Positions 7,604-16,377 are shown, numbered from the stretch's first letter. The stretch is 64,000 nt of DNA from Solihabitans fulvus (GCF_008386585.1 NZ_VUOB01000062.1:1-64000), one strand, 5' to 3'. Program-made: numbers and translations. The notes: generated by a model from the sequence alone, not told the origin.

Positions 7604-8476
7604 GTGAGCCGGCAGGACAGCCCGACGGTGCAGCACTGGCAGCTGGCCCGAATGCTGCGGCAGCTGCGCGACGACGCGGGTTTCACGCTCGACCAGGCCG
7701 TCGATCTGCTCAAGCAGCGGGCGCCCAAGTCGCACGCGTGGTCCAAGTCCAAGCTGCATCGAATCGAGACCCGCGAAGCCAAGCGCATGAAGCCGGTCGA
7801 GATCGACCTGATCGCGCAGGTCTGCGGTGCGGACCGGCAACTCCGGGAACTGTTGGTGGATATGGCCCGCAAGGCCAACCAGAAGGGTTGGTGGGTCAAG
7901 TACCAGCTGCCCGGCGAGACCCAGCCGCTCGTCGGCCTCGAACAGGGCGCGCTGATGATCCGCCAGTTCGAGCCGCTTCTGGTGCCCGGCCTCGTGCAGA
8001 CCTCGGACTACTCGCGATCGCTGATGCGCTCGGGCGAGCCGACCTCCCCCGACGTGTTGGAGAACCGGGTCGCCGCTCGCATGGTGCGGCAACACATTCT
8101 CGAAGGCGAGGAAGCGTTGCAGTACCACGTCATCCTCGACGAGGCCGTGCTGCGTCGGTCGGTCAGCCCCAGACGGGTGATGCGCGGTCAGCTGGAACGC
8201 CTGCTGGAGTTGGAGAAGCAGCGCAACGTCACGCTCCAGGTCCTCCCGTTCAAGGCGGGTCTCCACCCTGGTATGGAAGGCCCGTTCACGCTGCTCACCC
8301 TGCCGGAGCCGGTTCGCGACATCGTGTACTTCGAAGGACCACCCGGAAGTTTCTACCTGGAAGAGCTGGACCAGATCCGAAGGTGCACGCTGCGGTTTGG
8401 GATGCTCACCACGGCTGCGCTCGACCCGGGCGAGTCGATCAACCTGATTGCAAGTGTGCTTTCGGAGTATGCGTGA
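7604..8476 (+). CDS. XRE-family regulator with DUF5753 domain
   Basis: 290 aa. An N-terminal helix-turn-helix (about 10-65, LARMLRQLRDDAGFTLDQAV with KSKLHRIETREAKRM) is followed by the DUF5753 region (about 95-280: LIRQFEPLLVPGLVQTSDYSR-type segment, RMVRQHILEGEE, FTLLTLPEPVRDIVYFEGP). This is the WhiJ-like class abundant in actinomycetes, usually paired with a small DUF397 protein and linked to development or antibiotic control. GTG at 7604 has GGAGGT 5 nt upstream; the frame is open earlier but lacks a ribosome site. The stop overlaps a possible GTG of the DUF397 frame. Confidence 0.9.
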   Translation: MSRQDSPTVQHWQLARMLRQLRDDAGFTLDQAVDLLKQRAPKSHAWSKSKLHRIETREAKRMKPVEIDLIAQVCGADRQLRELLVDMARKANQKGWWVKYQLPGETQPLVGLEQGALMIRQFEPLLVPGLVQTSDYSRSLMRSGEPTSPDVLENRVAARMVRQHILEGEEALQYHVILDEAVLRRSVSPRRVMRGQLERLLELEKQRNVTLQVLPFKAGLHPGMEGPFTLLTLPEPVRDIVYFEGPPGSFYLEELDQIRRCTLRFGMLTTAALDPGESINLIASVLSEYA

Positions 8477-8496
8477 CGAACGAGAGGAGGCGCGGG

Positions 8497-8715
8497 ATGC
8501 AACCGGATCTCTCCCGCGCCAACTGGCGTAAGAGCAGTCGCAGCGGCGGCAGCGGTGGAAACGGAACCGGCGGTTGTGTTGAGCTGGCTACCCTTCCCCC
8601 ACACACAGCCGTCCGTGACAGCAAGAACCCCTCTGGTCCGACACTGGTCTTTGCGGCAGAGCGGCTGACCACGTTCCTGGTGGCGGCGAAGCTCGGCAGC
8701 TACGACCTGGGCTGA
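8497..8715 (+). CDS. DUF397 domain protein
   Basis: 72 aa. It matches the DUF397 pattern: ANWRKSSRSGGSGGNGTGGCVE, VRDSKNPSGPTLVF and a terminal FLVAAKLGSYDL. Such proteins partner DUF5753-type XRE regulators and are thought to modulate them, like BldB-related small proteins. ATG 8497 follows GAGAGGAGG; a GTG at 8473 overlapping the upstream stop is an alternative coupled start. It forms a two-gene operon with the XRE gene and is followed by a strong terminator. Confidence 0.85.
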   Translation: MQPDLSRANWRKSSRSGGSGGNGTGGCVELATLPPHTAVRDSKNPSGPTLVFAAERLTTFLVAAKLGSYDLG

Positions 8716-8727
8716 CCGGAACTGACC

Positions 8728-8766
8728 GGCAGGGTCGGCCCATCCCCCCTCCGGGTCGGCCCTGCC
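8728..8766. terminator. 14-bp stem bidirectional terminator
   Basis: GGCAGGGTCGGCCC (8728-8741) pairs with GGGTCGGCCCTGCC (8753-8766) along 14 positions with two G-U pairs and an 11-nt loop. It lies between the convergent DUF397 and NACHT genes. Confidence 0.75.
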
Positions 8767-8787
8767 GCCGTCAACACCCTGCCGCCG

Positions 8788-11700
8788 TCAACACCCTGCT
8801 GGCCAGGTCACCAGGTCGGCGATGCCGAGATCGGTCGCGGCCCACCGTGCGCGCCGGACCAGGCTTGGCTCGGTGGCCGCGACTGCGGCGAGGTCGATGG
8901 TGGAGGTCAGGAACTGCACTGGGTCGTCGAAGTCGGGGACTTCTTCCTTCGCGGCTTCACTACGTCCGTGTTCCGCCACACCTACCCAGGCGCGCAGCAG
9001 CATCAGCGGATCGCGTTCACGAGTCGGGTCAAAGAGAACCGCCCCCAGCAGCACCATGACCGCGTTGTCGCCGCTCTCGCTGCTGCCCAGTGCCTTCAAC
9101 GCGCAGTCCGTCACCAGGTCCTTGCGCAGCCGCGAAAGAATCGGCCCAATGGAGTGCAGTACGTCTAGCACCGAGTCCGCCGGCAGCCCCGAGTCGCGCA
9201 GCAGCAACTCCAATGCCAGGTTCACGCAGTCGTGCCGGCCCGGGCCGGCGTCGAGCGACACCAGCCGCCGATAGAGGGACACGCGCTCGTCCAGGGGCGC
9301 TCGCCGGGCTGGCGCAAGCCAGGCGGTCAGCAGGACATTCGCCAGGGACCGCTCCTCGCCCGCCCCTTTGCTGAAGAGCAGACGATAGGCCGGTTCCAAG
9401 GCATGAACCAGCGGCTCGAGGGTGTCGTTGGCCAGATCTTCCTCGGCGTCACACATGAAGTAGTTCTGGCGTTGCACGCCTCGTAAGCGAACACGGCTAA
9501 GCAGCGACCATTGCGTACCGACCAACGGTGTTTCGAACGTTCCATCGTCCAGCCTCAGGCACAGATCGCGAGTGCCGTCTTTATGAATACGTTGCGGGGC
9601 AAGGCAACCTACGACGCTCCGCCATTCGTCCGGGGTGAACTGCGAGCGCCACAGGAGGGCCTCGCGGCGCCACGCGGCAATGGGATCTTCCGGCCCGAAC
9701 AGCGTGCTGGCCAGGGTTTCCCGGCCGATCAGGACCGCCAGCAGCACGAGGTTCGAGGTGTAGGAGGCGATGCGGGCGGGCAGGGTCAGCGGACGGGGTT
9801 CGTAACGGTCGAGGCCGCGGTCGTCGCGGGGGTAGCGCGCCCTGGTCAGGAGTTGGCGCAGCAGCGCGGAGAGCAACCTCTGGTGCGGCTCGGTGAAGCC
9901 GTCGAACAGCTCGCCGAGGAAACCCAGGGTTGCGGTGGACACGCTGAGCGGGGTGAAGGAGAGCAGGGCGTGCAGCAGGCGGTCGTCGACCGGGTCGTGG
10001 TCGAACGGGGACGCGCCGGCCGCGGCCTTGGCGAGCACCATGCGGTGCAGCGCCCTGTGCATCAGGCGCGCCACGAGGTACTCGCCGAAGGTGGCGTGCA
10101 GGAACTCGTAGGTGTGCAGCCGTTGGTCGTCCCTGGCGGCCCGGGCCTCGTGCACGAAGAAGAACCTGCCCACCACGATCTGGGCGGCCGTCAGCGGCGC
10201 GCGCAGCCCCGACTCGGGGGTCGGGGCGCGGTCCTTGAGCAACACGGGCAGGTCCGCGTTGAGGTCCGTCTCGGTGACCCACTGGGCGCCTCGGTTGAAC
10301 ATGGCGAACGCGACGACCGACAGCCGGTACAGCTCTCGTTCCACGGCCTCCGTGATCAGTTCCGGCGGGAGGTCCGTGCGGTCCTTCTCGATCTCTCTGC
10401 GGGCGAAGCGGTCGAGCAGGCGCTCGTACAGCTCCGCCTTGGCCAGGCTGCCGCCCGAGGACTGGAGGGCGTTGCCGGACGCGTCGTACAGCGCCAACAT
10501 CATCAGCAGCAGGGGTTGCTGCGCGAGGTCGGGGTGGGCCAGGGCGGCCTGCGCGGACAGCGGGGAGAGGCCGTGTGCGGCGAAGTAGCCCGCGTTCGCC
10601 CGGTTCCAGACGTCCAGCCAGCGTGACACGTGCTCCTCGCCGAACGGCTCCAGCCGGAGAACCGTTGTGCCATCGGGGAAACGCGCCCGGTTGGCCACCG
10701 CCGTCCTGCTGGTCACCACCACGACGACGGGCCGGTCCTGGTCGGCCTCGCGTCGTTGGAACGCCTGGATCCTGGTCAGGTAGTCGGACTGGTTGACGCC
10801 GGTGGCCTGCAACAGCTCGTCGAAGCCGTCCAGGAGGACCACGGGCACCGCCTGCCCGGCGGAGCGGGCCAGGTCGGGCCAGGAGAGCCGTTCGCCGGTC
10901 GCTGCCCGGATCGCGTGCTCGATCTGGTCCTGGAGGTCGACGTCGGCGGGCACGTCGCGCAGCACGACGCGGACGGGGAGGAAGTCGCCTGCCGGCAGTT
11001 GGGCGGCGAGCATGCGGGTGAGCACGGACTTGCCGGAGCCGGGCTGGCCGAGCACCACCAGGGGCGCCTCGGTGGCCTGTGACGAGGTGAAGTGGCCGGC
11101 GAGCAGGCCCTGGAGGTCCGCGCGGCGGGGCATCGGCTCCCACCAGGAGTCCTGGCTCGGGTCGTCCCCGGCGGTCACGACGCCGACGCGGCACTGCGGG
11201 TCCACGTAGCCCGCGCCGAGGGGCGGCACGACCAGGCCGCCCGGCGCGTCGCCGGTCTCGACGATGGGCTTGTCGAGCGTCGCCCGGTACGCCCGCGCCA
11301 GGCGTTGCCTGCGATCGTCCAGGATGTCGACGCCGGCGACGCCGCGCAGGAGGTCGCGCATGCCGGTCAGGGCGGTGTTCTGGAGGTCCAGCTGCTCGTA
11401 GAGCCCGGCAAGGCCGCCGCAAACGTTTGCCTCTAGGTCGGACAGGAGTGCTCGGGTGCCGGCGTGGTCCTGCATGCTGGCCCAGACGAAGAACTCCGGG
11501 CAGTCCACCGCGAGTCGCCGATAGTGCTCCTCGTAGCGCCGCACGGCCGCGGCAGGGACTGGCCCGCGCGCCGCCTCCCTGACTCGGTCGCGGTCGCGTT
11601 CGGTCAGCTGGTCCCAGACCGCGAGGCCGGTCAGCAGATCGCAGAAGTCGAGCGCGACGCCCTCGTAGTACGACGACAGCTCCGCGACCACCCGCTCGTA

Positions 11701-12141
11701 GGGCACGGTCGGCACGGGCATCGGCAGCCGGTGGCCGAGCAGGATCGACGGCAGGTTGATCATCGACGCGCGGGGCGGTCCGTCGGGGCGGGCCATGGCG
11801 AGCTTGTCCGGGACGGTGAGCTCGAGGTCAGCCACGTCGAAGGGGAGCTCCGCCTCGGCGAGCGCCTCGAAGAACGCGGTGACGACGACGATCGCGTGCG
11901 CCGCTTCGAGGCGTTGCGTGCGGTCGTGGCGTTTGAGTCCGCTGACCCGTTCCTTCAGGGAGCCGAGCACGGTCCGGCCGAGCCGGACCAGTTCCGTGCG
12001 GGCGCCGAGCAGGTGGAGGTTGCCGGTGGCCAGCAACGCCATCCCGGACAGGCGATCCACCAGGTCGAGGAACGCGCTGTCGTCCCGGCCGAGCAGCCGC
12101 ACCGCGTCCAGATAGGTCAGTGTTCGACGCATGCGGGCCAT
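8788..12141 (-). CDS. NACHT-domain NTPase with N-terminal helical domain (NLR-like)
   Basis: About 1117 aa. The N-terminus (RRTLTYLDAVRLLGRDDSAF onward, about residues 5-210) resembles the NACHT N-terminal helical (NNH) domains, probably the NNH7 type. A NACHT NTPase follows with Walker A VLGQPGSGKSVLTRM (about residue 364) and Walker B VPVVLLDGFDELLQ (about 435), then a winged-helix/helical region and a long alpha-helical C-terminus without leucine-rich repeats. Bacterial NACHT proteins include demonstrated anti-phage immune receptors. No separate effector such as a nuclease is evident. ATG 12141 or 12132 is likely; neither has a clear ribosome site. It starts about 55 nt after the FAD/NAD(P) gene on the same strand. 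A 17-bp tandem duplication (8761-8794) spans its stop codon. Confidence 0.85.
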   Translation of the reverse strand: MARMRRTLTYLDAVRLLGRDDSAFLDLVDRLSGMALLATGNLHLLGARTELVRLGRTVLGSLKERVSGLKRHDRTQRLEAAHAIVVVTAFFEALAEAELPFDVADLELTVPDKLAMARPDGPPRASMINLPSILLGHRLPMPVPTVPYERVVAELSSYYEGVALDFCDLLTGLAVWDQLTERDRDRVREAARGPVPAAAVRRYEEHYRRLAVDCPEFFVWASMQDHAGTRALLSDLEANVCGGLAGLYEQLDLQNTALTGMRDLLRGVAGVDILDDRRQRLARAYRATLDKPIVETGDAPGGLVVPPLGAGYVDPQCRVGVVTAGDDPSQDSWWEPMPRRADLQGLLAGHFTSSQATEAPLVVLGQPGSGKSVLTRMLAAQLPAGDFLPVRVVLRDVPADVDLQDQIEHAIRAATGERLSWPDLARSAGQAVPVVLLDGFDELLQATGVNQSDYLTRIQAFQRREADQDRPVVVVVTSRTAVANRARFPDGTTVLRLEPFGEEHVSRWLDVWNRANAGYFAAHGLSPLSAQAALAHPDLAQQPLLLMMLALYDASGNALQSSGGSLAKAELYERLLDRFARREIEKDRTDLPPELITEAVERELYRLSVVAFAMFNRGAQWVTETDLNADLPVLLKDRAPTPESGLRAPLTAAQIVVGRFFFVHEARAARDDQRLHTYEFLHATFGEYLVARLMHRALHRMVLAKAAAGASPFDHDPVDDRLLHALLSFTPLSVSTATLGFLGELFDGFTEPHQRLLSALLRQLLTRARYPRDDRGLDRYEPRPLTLPARIASYTSNLVLLAVLIGRETLASTLFGPEDPIAAWRREALLWRSQFTPDEWRSVVGCLAPQRIHKDGTRDLCLRLDDGTFETPLVGTQWSLLSRVRLRGVQRQNYFMCDAEEDLANDTLEPLVHALEPAYRLLFSKGAGEERSLANVLLTAWLAPARRAPLDERVSLYRRLVSLDAGPGRHDCVNLALELLLRDSGLPADSVLDVLHSIGPILSRLRKDLVTDCALKALGSSESGDNAVMVLLGAVLFDPTRERDPLMLLRAWVGVAEHGRSEAAKEEVPDFDDPVQFLTSTIDLAAVAATEPSLVRRARWAATDLGIADLVTWPAGC

Positions 12142-12196
12142 GGTGCCCGGCAGGCGGTGGCGCGTCCCCGGGTTCGGCCAGGAGCACCCGGTTGCC

Positions 12197-14161
12197 TCAC
12201 GCCACGCTGGCGTCGTCCCGGTGCACCGCCTCGAGCGCCGCGAGGAACCGCAGGATGCCGCGCGCGGCCGAGTCGTTCTGCCGGAACGCCGGGGCGTTGG
12301 TGCCAGGCCTCGCGAACGCGGCGAAGCTGCGGCCGTTGGTGAACGGGCCAAGCGCGAATCGCCTTGGGTGGGCCCGGCCTGAGCTGTCGACCACGCGGCA
12401 CTCCTCCGGGGTGACGCGCAGCAGGCCGGTGCTGTACCGGTTCGCTTCGCCGCCGTCGGACAGCACCTCGTCGACGCCGTCGCCGGACGCCAGCAGCGAC
12501 CGCAGCAGCGGGTCCGTGCTGCGCAGGATCGCGTGGTCGGGCAGCCGCGCGTCCACCAGGCCGACGGCGTCGACGGTCTCCGGACTGCTGACGCTGCCGG
12601 CCACGAACACGCCGCGTCGCTCGTCCGCGCGCACCCACATGTCCGCGCCGAGGAAGCGGACCACGCCGGCGCGGGACAGCGCGAGCAGCTGTTCGAGGCG
12701 GTGCGGCGGCGGGCCGCTGGCGAGGTAGCTGAAGAACCCGAACCACCAGCCGTCCACGTCGGCGACGCGCGAGCCGGCGGCGAGCCTGCCGGAGCCGAGC
12801 ACCCTCGGCAGCTGGCCGAAGATCGACAGCAGGGCGAGGAAGGCGCCGAGATCGGCGCTGTAGGCGGGGTTCGCGCGGCGGTCGATGTCCGCGCGGACGT
12901 AGTCGCGAACGTGCCGCTGGAGGTCGTCGGCCGAGTCGAAGCGCAGGCCGTCCAGCGGGAGGTCGAGGCGTTCGAAGTCGACGCGGTCCTCGGCGGCCGG
13001 CACCGCCCGCTCGACGAGGTCGCGCATGTCCTTGCTGTACCAGAGAAGCGCGGCGAAACGCTTGGCGAACAGCCGCCATGGCAGCTGCACGCGGTCCGGG
13101 TGGCCGGCGAACAGCTCCTGGTAGTGGCCCCAGGCGATCTCCTTGGCCAGCAACGGCCAGACGTCTAGCCGGAAGTCCAGCTGCCTCTCCCCGGTCAGCA
13201 GCTCGTCGACGGCGGCCGCGTCGAAGAACCTCGGCAGCCGCAGCGGTCCGCCCTGCAACCGGTAGCCGGTCTTGGCGTGGTAGGGAATGCCGCGCCGGGA
13301 GCCGACGTGGATGCGGGGCTCGCGGCCAGACGGCAGGTAGCGCAGCTCACCGTCGGGCTCCGTGGTGAACTCGCCGCCCCTGCCCTCGGTGAGCAGCACC
13401 ATCAGGTCGACGAACGCAAGCCCGAAGCCGCGCAGGACCAGGTTCTCGCCGGCCCGAAAGCCGTCGAGGTCGACGTCGGCGGAGTAGGCGGGCGGCAGGT
13501 ATTCCAGGTCATGCCGGTCGGCGAACTCGGCCAGCTCCTGGTGCTCCGGGTCGGCGACGGCGTCGAGGTGGCCGAGCGTCAGCACGACGATGTCGGCCAG
13601 CAGCGGTGCCGTCCGGTCGGCGAGCCAGACTCGTTGGCGCAGCAGGGGATTGCCGGTGACGCGGGTGGCCGTGGTGCGGTGCACGCGCACCGAGAAGTTC
13701 GGTGGCAGCCCGGCCACGACGTGGTCGAACACCCAGGACAGGTACTGGCTCTGCAATCGCCTGGTGGGGAACGTGGTCCCGGCCAGCTCCCGCACCTCGT
13801 CGAGCACGTCGGCGGCCACCTCGAACTCGGGCAGTCGGCCGGCGCGCGCCATCTCTGCCCACTCGATCAGCGACGGCCCAGGGCTGATCGGCCCGGCGCA
13901 CTGGACGCTGTCGTCGGTGAACATCGTGACGTCCTCGGCCATCGAGTTCATCCTCAGCAGCGGCGACTGGTCGTGCCGCCAGACGCGGCCGGCTCCCGGT
14001 GGGTGCGGGTCGACGAGGTGCACGTGCACCGGGCGGTCCAGGGGCAGCTCGGCCGCGTTCGCGGCGATCCGCTCCAGCAGGCCGGTCGCGCGCGGTCCCG
14101 CGCCGAGCACTGCGACGACGAAGGGTTCGGCCACGTCGTCGGCGCCTTCGGGGTGCGTCAT
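12197..14161 (-). CDS. FAD/NAD(P)-binding protein (PF13454-like)
   Basis: 654 aa. An N-terminal Rossmann motif (VVAVLGAGPRATGLLERIA) and a downstream LRGFGLAFVDLMVLLTEGRGG segment match the FAD/NAD(P)-binding family PF13454, whose reactions are mostly uncharacterised. Segments such as LRMNSMAEDVTMFTDDSV and HVGSRRGIPYHAKTGY are typical of this group. ATG 14161 has AAGGGA 6 nt upstream. It lies 34 nt after the ABC ATPase and closes the permease-ATPase operon, so it probably acts on an imported organosulfur or amino-acid compound; an oxidative step is plausible but unproven. It was not recognised as any named enzyme. Confidence 0.75.
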   Translation of the reverse strand: MTHPEGADDVAEPFVVAVLGAGPRATGLLERIAANAAELPLDRPVHVHLVDPHPPGAGRVWRHDQSPLLRMNSMAEDVTMFTDDSVQCAGPISPGPSLIEWAEMARAGRLPEFEVAADVLDEVRELAGTTFPTRRLQSQYLSWVFDHVVAGLPPNFSVRVHRTTATRVTGNPLLRQRVWLADRTAPLLADIVVLTLGHLDAVADPEHQELAEFADRHDLEYLPPAYSADVDLDGFRAGENLVLRGFGLAFVDLMVLLTEGRGGEFTTEPDGELRYLPSGREPRIHVGSRRGIPYHAKTGYRLQGGPLRLPRFFDAAAVDELLTGERQLDFRLDVWPLLAKEIAWGHYQELFAGHPDRVQLPWRLFAKRFAALLWYSKDMRDLVERAVPAAEDRVDFERLDLPLDGLRFDSADDLQRHVRDYVRADIDRRANPAYSADLGAFLALLSIFGQLPRVLGSGRLAAGSRVADVDGWWFGFFSYLASGPPPHRLEQLLALSRAGVVRFLGADMWVRADERRGVFVAGSVSSPETVDAVGLVDARLPDHAILRSTDPLLRSLLASGDGVDEVLSDGGEANRYSTGLLRVTPEECRVVDSSGRAHPRRFALGPFTNGRSFAAFARPGTNAPAFRQNDSAARGILRFLAALEAVHRDDASVA

Positions 14162-14195
14162 GGGGTTTCCCTTGTTAGGAAAGGAGACTCGGGGG

Positions 14196-14960
14196 TCAGA
14201 GCACTCTGGCGAGGAACTCCCGCGTCCTGGCCTGCCGTGGGTTGCGCAGCACGTCGTCCGGGGCGCCGGACTCGACCACCACGCCCTCGTCGAGGAAGAC
14301 CACGGTGTCGGCGGCCTCCCTGGCGAAACCCATCTCGTGGGTGACCACGACCATCGTCATGCCGCCGTCGGCGAGGTCCTTCATCACGCCGAGCACGTCG
14401 CCGACGAGCTCGGGATCCAGCGCGCTCGTCGGCTCGTCGAACAGCATGAGCTTGGGGTCCATGGCCAGCGCCCTGGCGATGGCGATGCGCTGCTGCTGCC
14501 CGCCGGACAGCCGCCTTGGATAGTCGTCCTCGCGGCCGGCCAGGCCGACCCGCCGGACCAGCTCGCGGGCCCGCGCGACGGCGTCGGTGCGTGACCTGCG
14601 CAGCACGGCGATCGGCGCCTCGGCGATGTTCTCCAGCACGGTCAGGTGCGGGAACAGGTTGAAGTTCTGGAAGACCATGCCGATCGCGGCGCGCTGGCGG
14701 GTGATGGCCCTCGGCCCGAGTTCGTGCAGCTTTCCCTTGTGCCGCCGGTATCCGATCAGCTCGCCGGCGACCTCGACCTCGCCGGCGTTGATCTTCTCCA
14801 GGTGGTTGAGGCAGCGCAGCAGGGTGCTCTTGCCCGAACCGGACGGCCCGATCACGCAGGTGACCTCGCCCGCGCCGACGTCGAGGTCGACGCCGCGCAG
14901 CACAGGCACCGCGCCGTAGCTCTTGTGCAGGTCGCGCACCCGCACCATCGGTGAGGTCAT
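14196..14960 (-). CDS. ABC transporter ATPase, polar amino-acid family
   Basis: 254 aa. Walker A is GPSGSGKST, the Q-loop is MVFQNFNLFPHLT, the signature is LSGGQQQRIAIARAL, Walker B is LMLFDEPTSALDPE and the H-loop is VVTHEMGFAREAAD. The NFNLFPHLTVLENI wording is characteristic of GlnQ/TcyC/TcyN-type ATPases for polar amino acids and cystine. The start overlaps the permease stop by 4 nt (ATGA), so they are coupled. With the permease and the divergent binding protein at 18247 it completes an importer; the leader peptide and monooxygenase nearby point to a sulfur-containing substrate. Confidence 0.93.
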   Translation of the reverse strand: MTSPMVRVRDLHKSYGAVPVLRGVDLDVGAGEVTCVIGPSGSGKSTLLRCLNHLEKINAGEVEVAGELIGYRRHKGKLHELGPRAITRQRAAIGMVFQNFNLFPHLTVLENIAEAPIAVLRRSRTDAVARARELVRRVGLAGREDDYPRRLSGGQQQRIAIARALAMDPKLMLFDEPTSALDPELVGDVLGVMKDLADGGMTMVVVTHEMGFAREAADTVVFLDEGVVVESGAPDDVLRNPRQARTREFLARVL

Positions 14961-15994
14961 CGGGTTCCTCCGCCCAGGACTGCTCCGCGCGACCTGGCCA
15001 CGACGGTGCGCAGCGCGACCCTGAGGCGGTGCAGCGGGGTCGGCGGCAGGGTTCTGGCCGCGCCGCGCGCGAAGTGCCGCTCGACGTAGTACTGACCGAC
15101 GGTCAGCAGGCTGGTCACCACGACGTACCAGATGGTGGCGACCAGCAGCAGCGGGATGATCAGGTAGTTGCGGTTGTAGATGAGCTGCACCGAGTACAGC
15201 AGGTCCTGCACGGCCAGCACGCTCACGATCGACGTCCCCTTGAGCGTGCCGATGAGCAGGTTGCCCGCCGCGGGAATGATCGAGCGCATGGCCTGCGGGA
15301 TCACGATCCTGCGCAGGATCCTGGCGCGGCCGAGGCCGAGCGCGGTGGCCGCCTCCGCCTGGCCGGCGTCGACGGAGAGCACGCCGCCCCTGACGATCTC
15401 GGCGGCGTAGGCGGCCTCGTGCAGGGCCAGCCCGATCACGGCCGCCGCCGTCGGGCCGATGAGGTTGACGGTGTCGGCGGTGAACAGGCTCGGCCCGAAG
15501 GGAATCCCGATCGACAGCCTCGGGTAGAGCGCGCCGATGTTGAACCAGAACAGCAGCTGCACCAGCAGCGGGGTCGATCGGAAGATCCAGACATAGCCCC
15601 AGCTCAGGCTGCTCAGCACGGGGTTGCCGGACAGCCGCAGCACCGCGAGCAGGGTGCCGATGGCGAACCCGGCCACCATCGTCACGGCCGTCAGCCAGAG
15701 CGTGAACAGCAGGCCGTGCAGCACCGCCGAGGTGGTGAAGTACTGGCGCACCACGGGCCACTGGAACTCGCGGTTGGTGATGACGGACCGCGCGCCGGCC
15801 GCGAAGAAGAGCAGCACCACCGCCGCGGAGATCCAGCGGCCCGGTCGGCGCAGCGCGACGACCTTCGGCGGCGGCTGGGTCCGTTCCGGCGGCGCTGCCG
15901 GCGACTCGCCGGCCGGGACGGCTCCCGGCGGGGAAGCTCCCGGCTGGGCGGGATGGTTGTCGGAAACCTCGACCAATTCGGGAAATGCGCTCAT
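14957..15994 (-). CDS. ABC transporter permease, polar amino-acid family
   Basis: 345 aa. A proline-rich cytoplasmic N-terminus (about 70 residues) precedes membrane segments and the His/Glu/Gln/Arg/opine permease domain, with the EAA loop visible as EAATALGLGRARILRRIVIPQAM. A GTLKGTSIVSVLAVQDLLY segment is typical of cystine/glutamine permeases. ATG 15994 is chosen, with GAAGAGG 6 nt upstream, although the frame is open further. It is the first gene of the minus-strand transport operon and is divergent from the leader peptide and LLM monooxygenase. A 7-bp hairpin lies in its 5' region at 16090-16111. Confidence 0.9.
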   Translation of the reverse strand: MSAFPELVEVSDNHPAQPGASPPGAVPAGESPAAPPERTQPPPKVVALRRPGRWISAAVVLLFFAAGARSVITNREFQWPVVRQYFTTSAVLHGLLFTLWLTAVTMVAGFAIGTLLAVLRLSGNPVLSSLSWGYVWIFRSTPLLVQLLFWFNIGALYPRLSIGIPFGPSLFTADTVNLIGPTAAAVIGLALHEAAYAAEIVRGGVLSVDAGQAEAATALGLGRARILRRIVIPQAMRSIIPAAGNLLIGTLKGTSIVSVLAVQDLLYSVQLIYNRNYLIIPLLLVATIWYVVVTSLLTVGQYYVERHFARGAARTLPPTPLHRLRVALRTVVARSRGAVLGGGTR

Positions 15995-16089
15995 GCGAGC
16001 CTCTTCGTCCAACTGGAGGGGGCACACCGGCGCGAAGCGGAACACGGTGTGTCGGCGACAGGCACGAAAGAACCGGCCGAGTCATCACG

Positions 16090-16111
16090 CGCCACGCCCC
16101 TCAACGTGGCG
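16090..16111 (-). promoter_or_regulatory. Hairpin in 5' region of the ABC operon
   Basis: CGCCACG (16090-16096) and CGTGGCG (16105-16111) form a perfect 7-bp stem with an 8-nt loop, about 95 nt before the permease start. It could be an attenuator or a protein site. No cysteine leader peptide is recognisable on this strand. Confidence 0.4.
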
Positions 16112-16207
16112 GGGCGCCGAACGCGCGGCGGCCCCGGACCGATGGTAGGTGTCGGGACCGCGGGCGCGTCAAGGGTGTCCGGTGAATGGACATCCTCGCG
16201 CACACCG

Positions 16208-16242
16208 TTGACGACGCCCTGCCGTCCTGTTCCACTGGCAAC
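16208..16242 (+). promoter_or_regulatory. Promoter for second leaderless Cys leader peptide
   Basis: TTGACG (16208-16213), a 17-bp spacer and TCCACT (16231-16236) are followed 6 nt later by GTG at 16243. The layout matches the promoter at 5300-5335 and again implies a leaderless transcript. The -10 hexamer is weak. Confidence 0.45.
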
Positions 16243-16317
16243 GTGGACACCTTGCGGCTGGTCACCCGCGACCACATCGACTTCGGTCGGGTGTGGTCGA
16301 GTTCCTGTTGTCGCTGA
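16243..16317 (+). CDS. Cysteine leader peptide (attenuator uORF)
   Basis: 24-codon ORF, GTG to TGA. It carries LVTRDHIDFGRV, clearly related to LLTRRRCVDFARV in the leader at 5336, and ends SSSCCR with two adjacent Cys codons just before the stop. This fits the cysteine-sensing leader peptides that precede actinobacterial sulfur genes. A hairpin (16342-16377) begins 25 nt after its stop and the LLM monooxygenase starts 198 nt downstream. Ribosome stalling at the Cys codons under cysteine limitation would be expected to change folding of the downstream RNA. Confidence 0.75.
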   Translation: MDTLRLVTRDHIDFGRVWSSSCCR

Positions 16318-16341
16318 CCCGCGGCCGCAGTCCGATCAGCA

Positions 16342-16377
16342 CCGCTCACCCCCTCGACGTCTCCGACGTGTGAGCGG
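16342..16377 (+). promoter_or_regulatory. Attenuator-like hairpin after the leader peptide
   Basis: CCGCTCAC (16342-16349) pairs perfectly with GTGAGCGG (16370-16377), and inside it ACGTC (16357-16361) pairs with GACGT (16365-16369) around a 3-nt loop. Thirteen base pairs in total with a one-sided 7-nt bulge. There is no U-run, as is usual for high-GC terminators. Confidence 0.55.

Noticed and set aside
9511..10626. Long plus-strand frame inside the NACHT gene
   Set aside because: It is antisense to a protein with clear Walker motifs; the translation is Gly/Arg/Gln-rich and featureless, typical of high-GC antisense frames.
15995..16089. Possible leader peptide on the minus strand before the ABC permease
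   Set aside because: A frame with THRVPLRAGV loosely resembles the leader motif, but it lacks a Cys run and a stop before the permease, so it is not supported.
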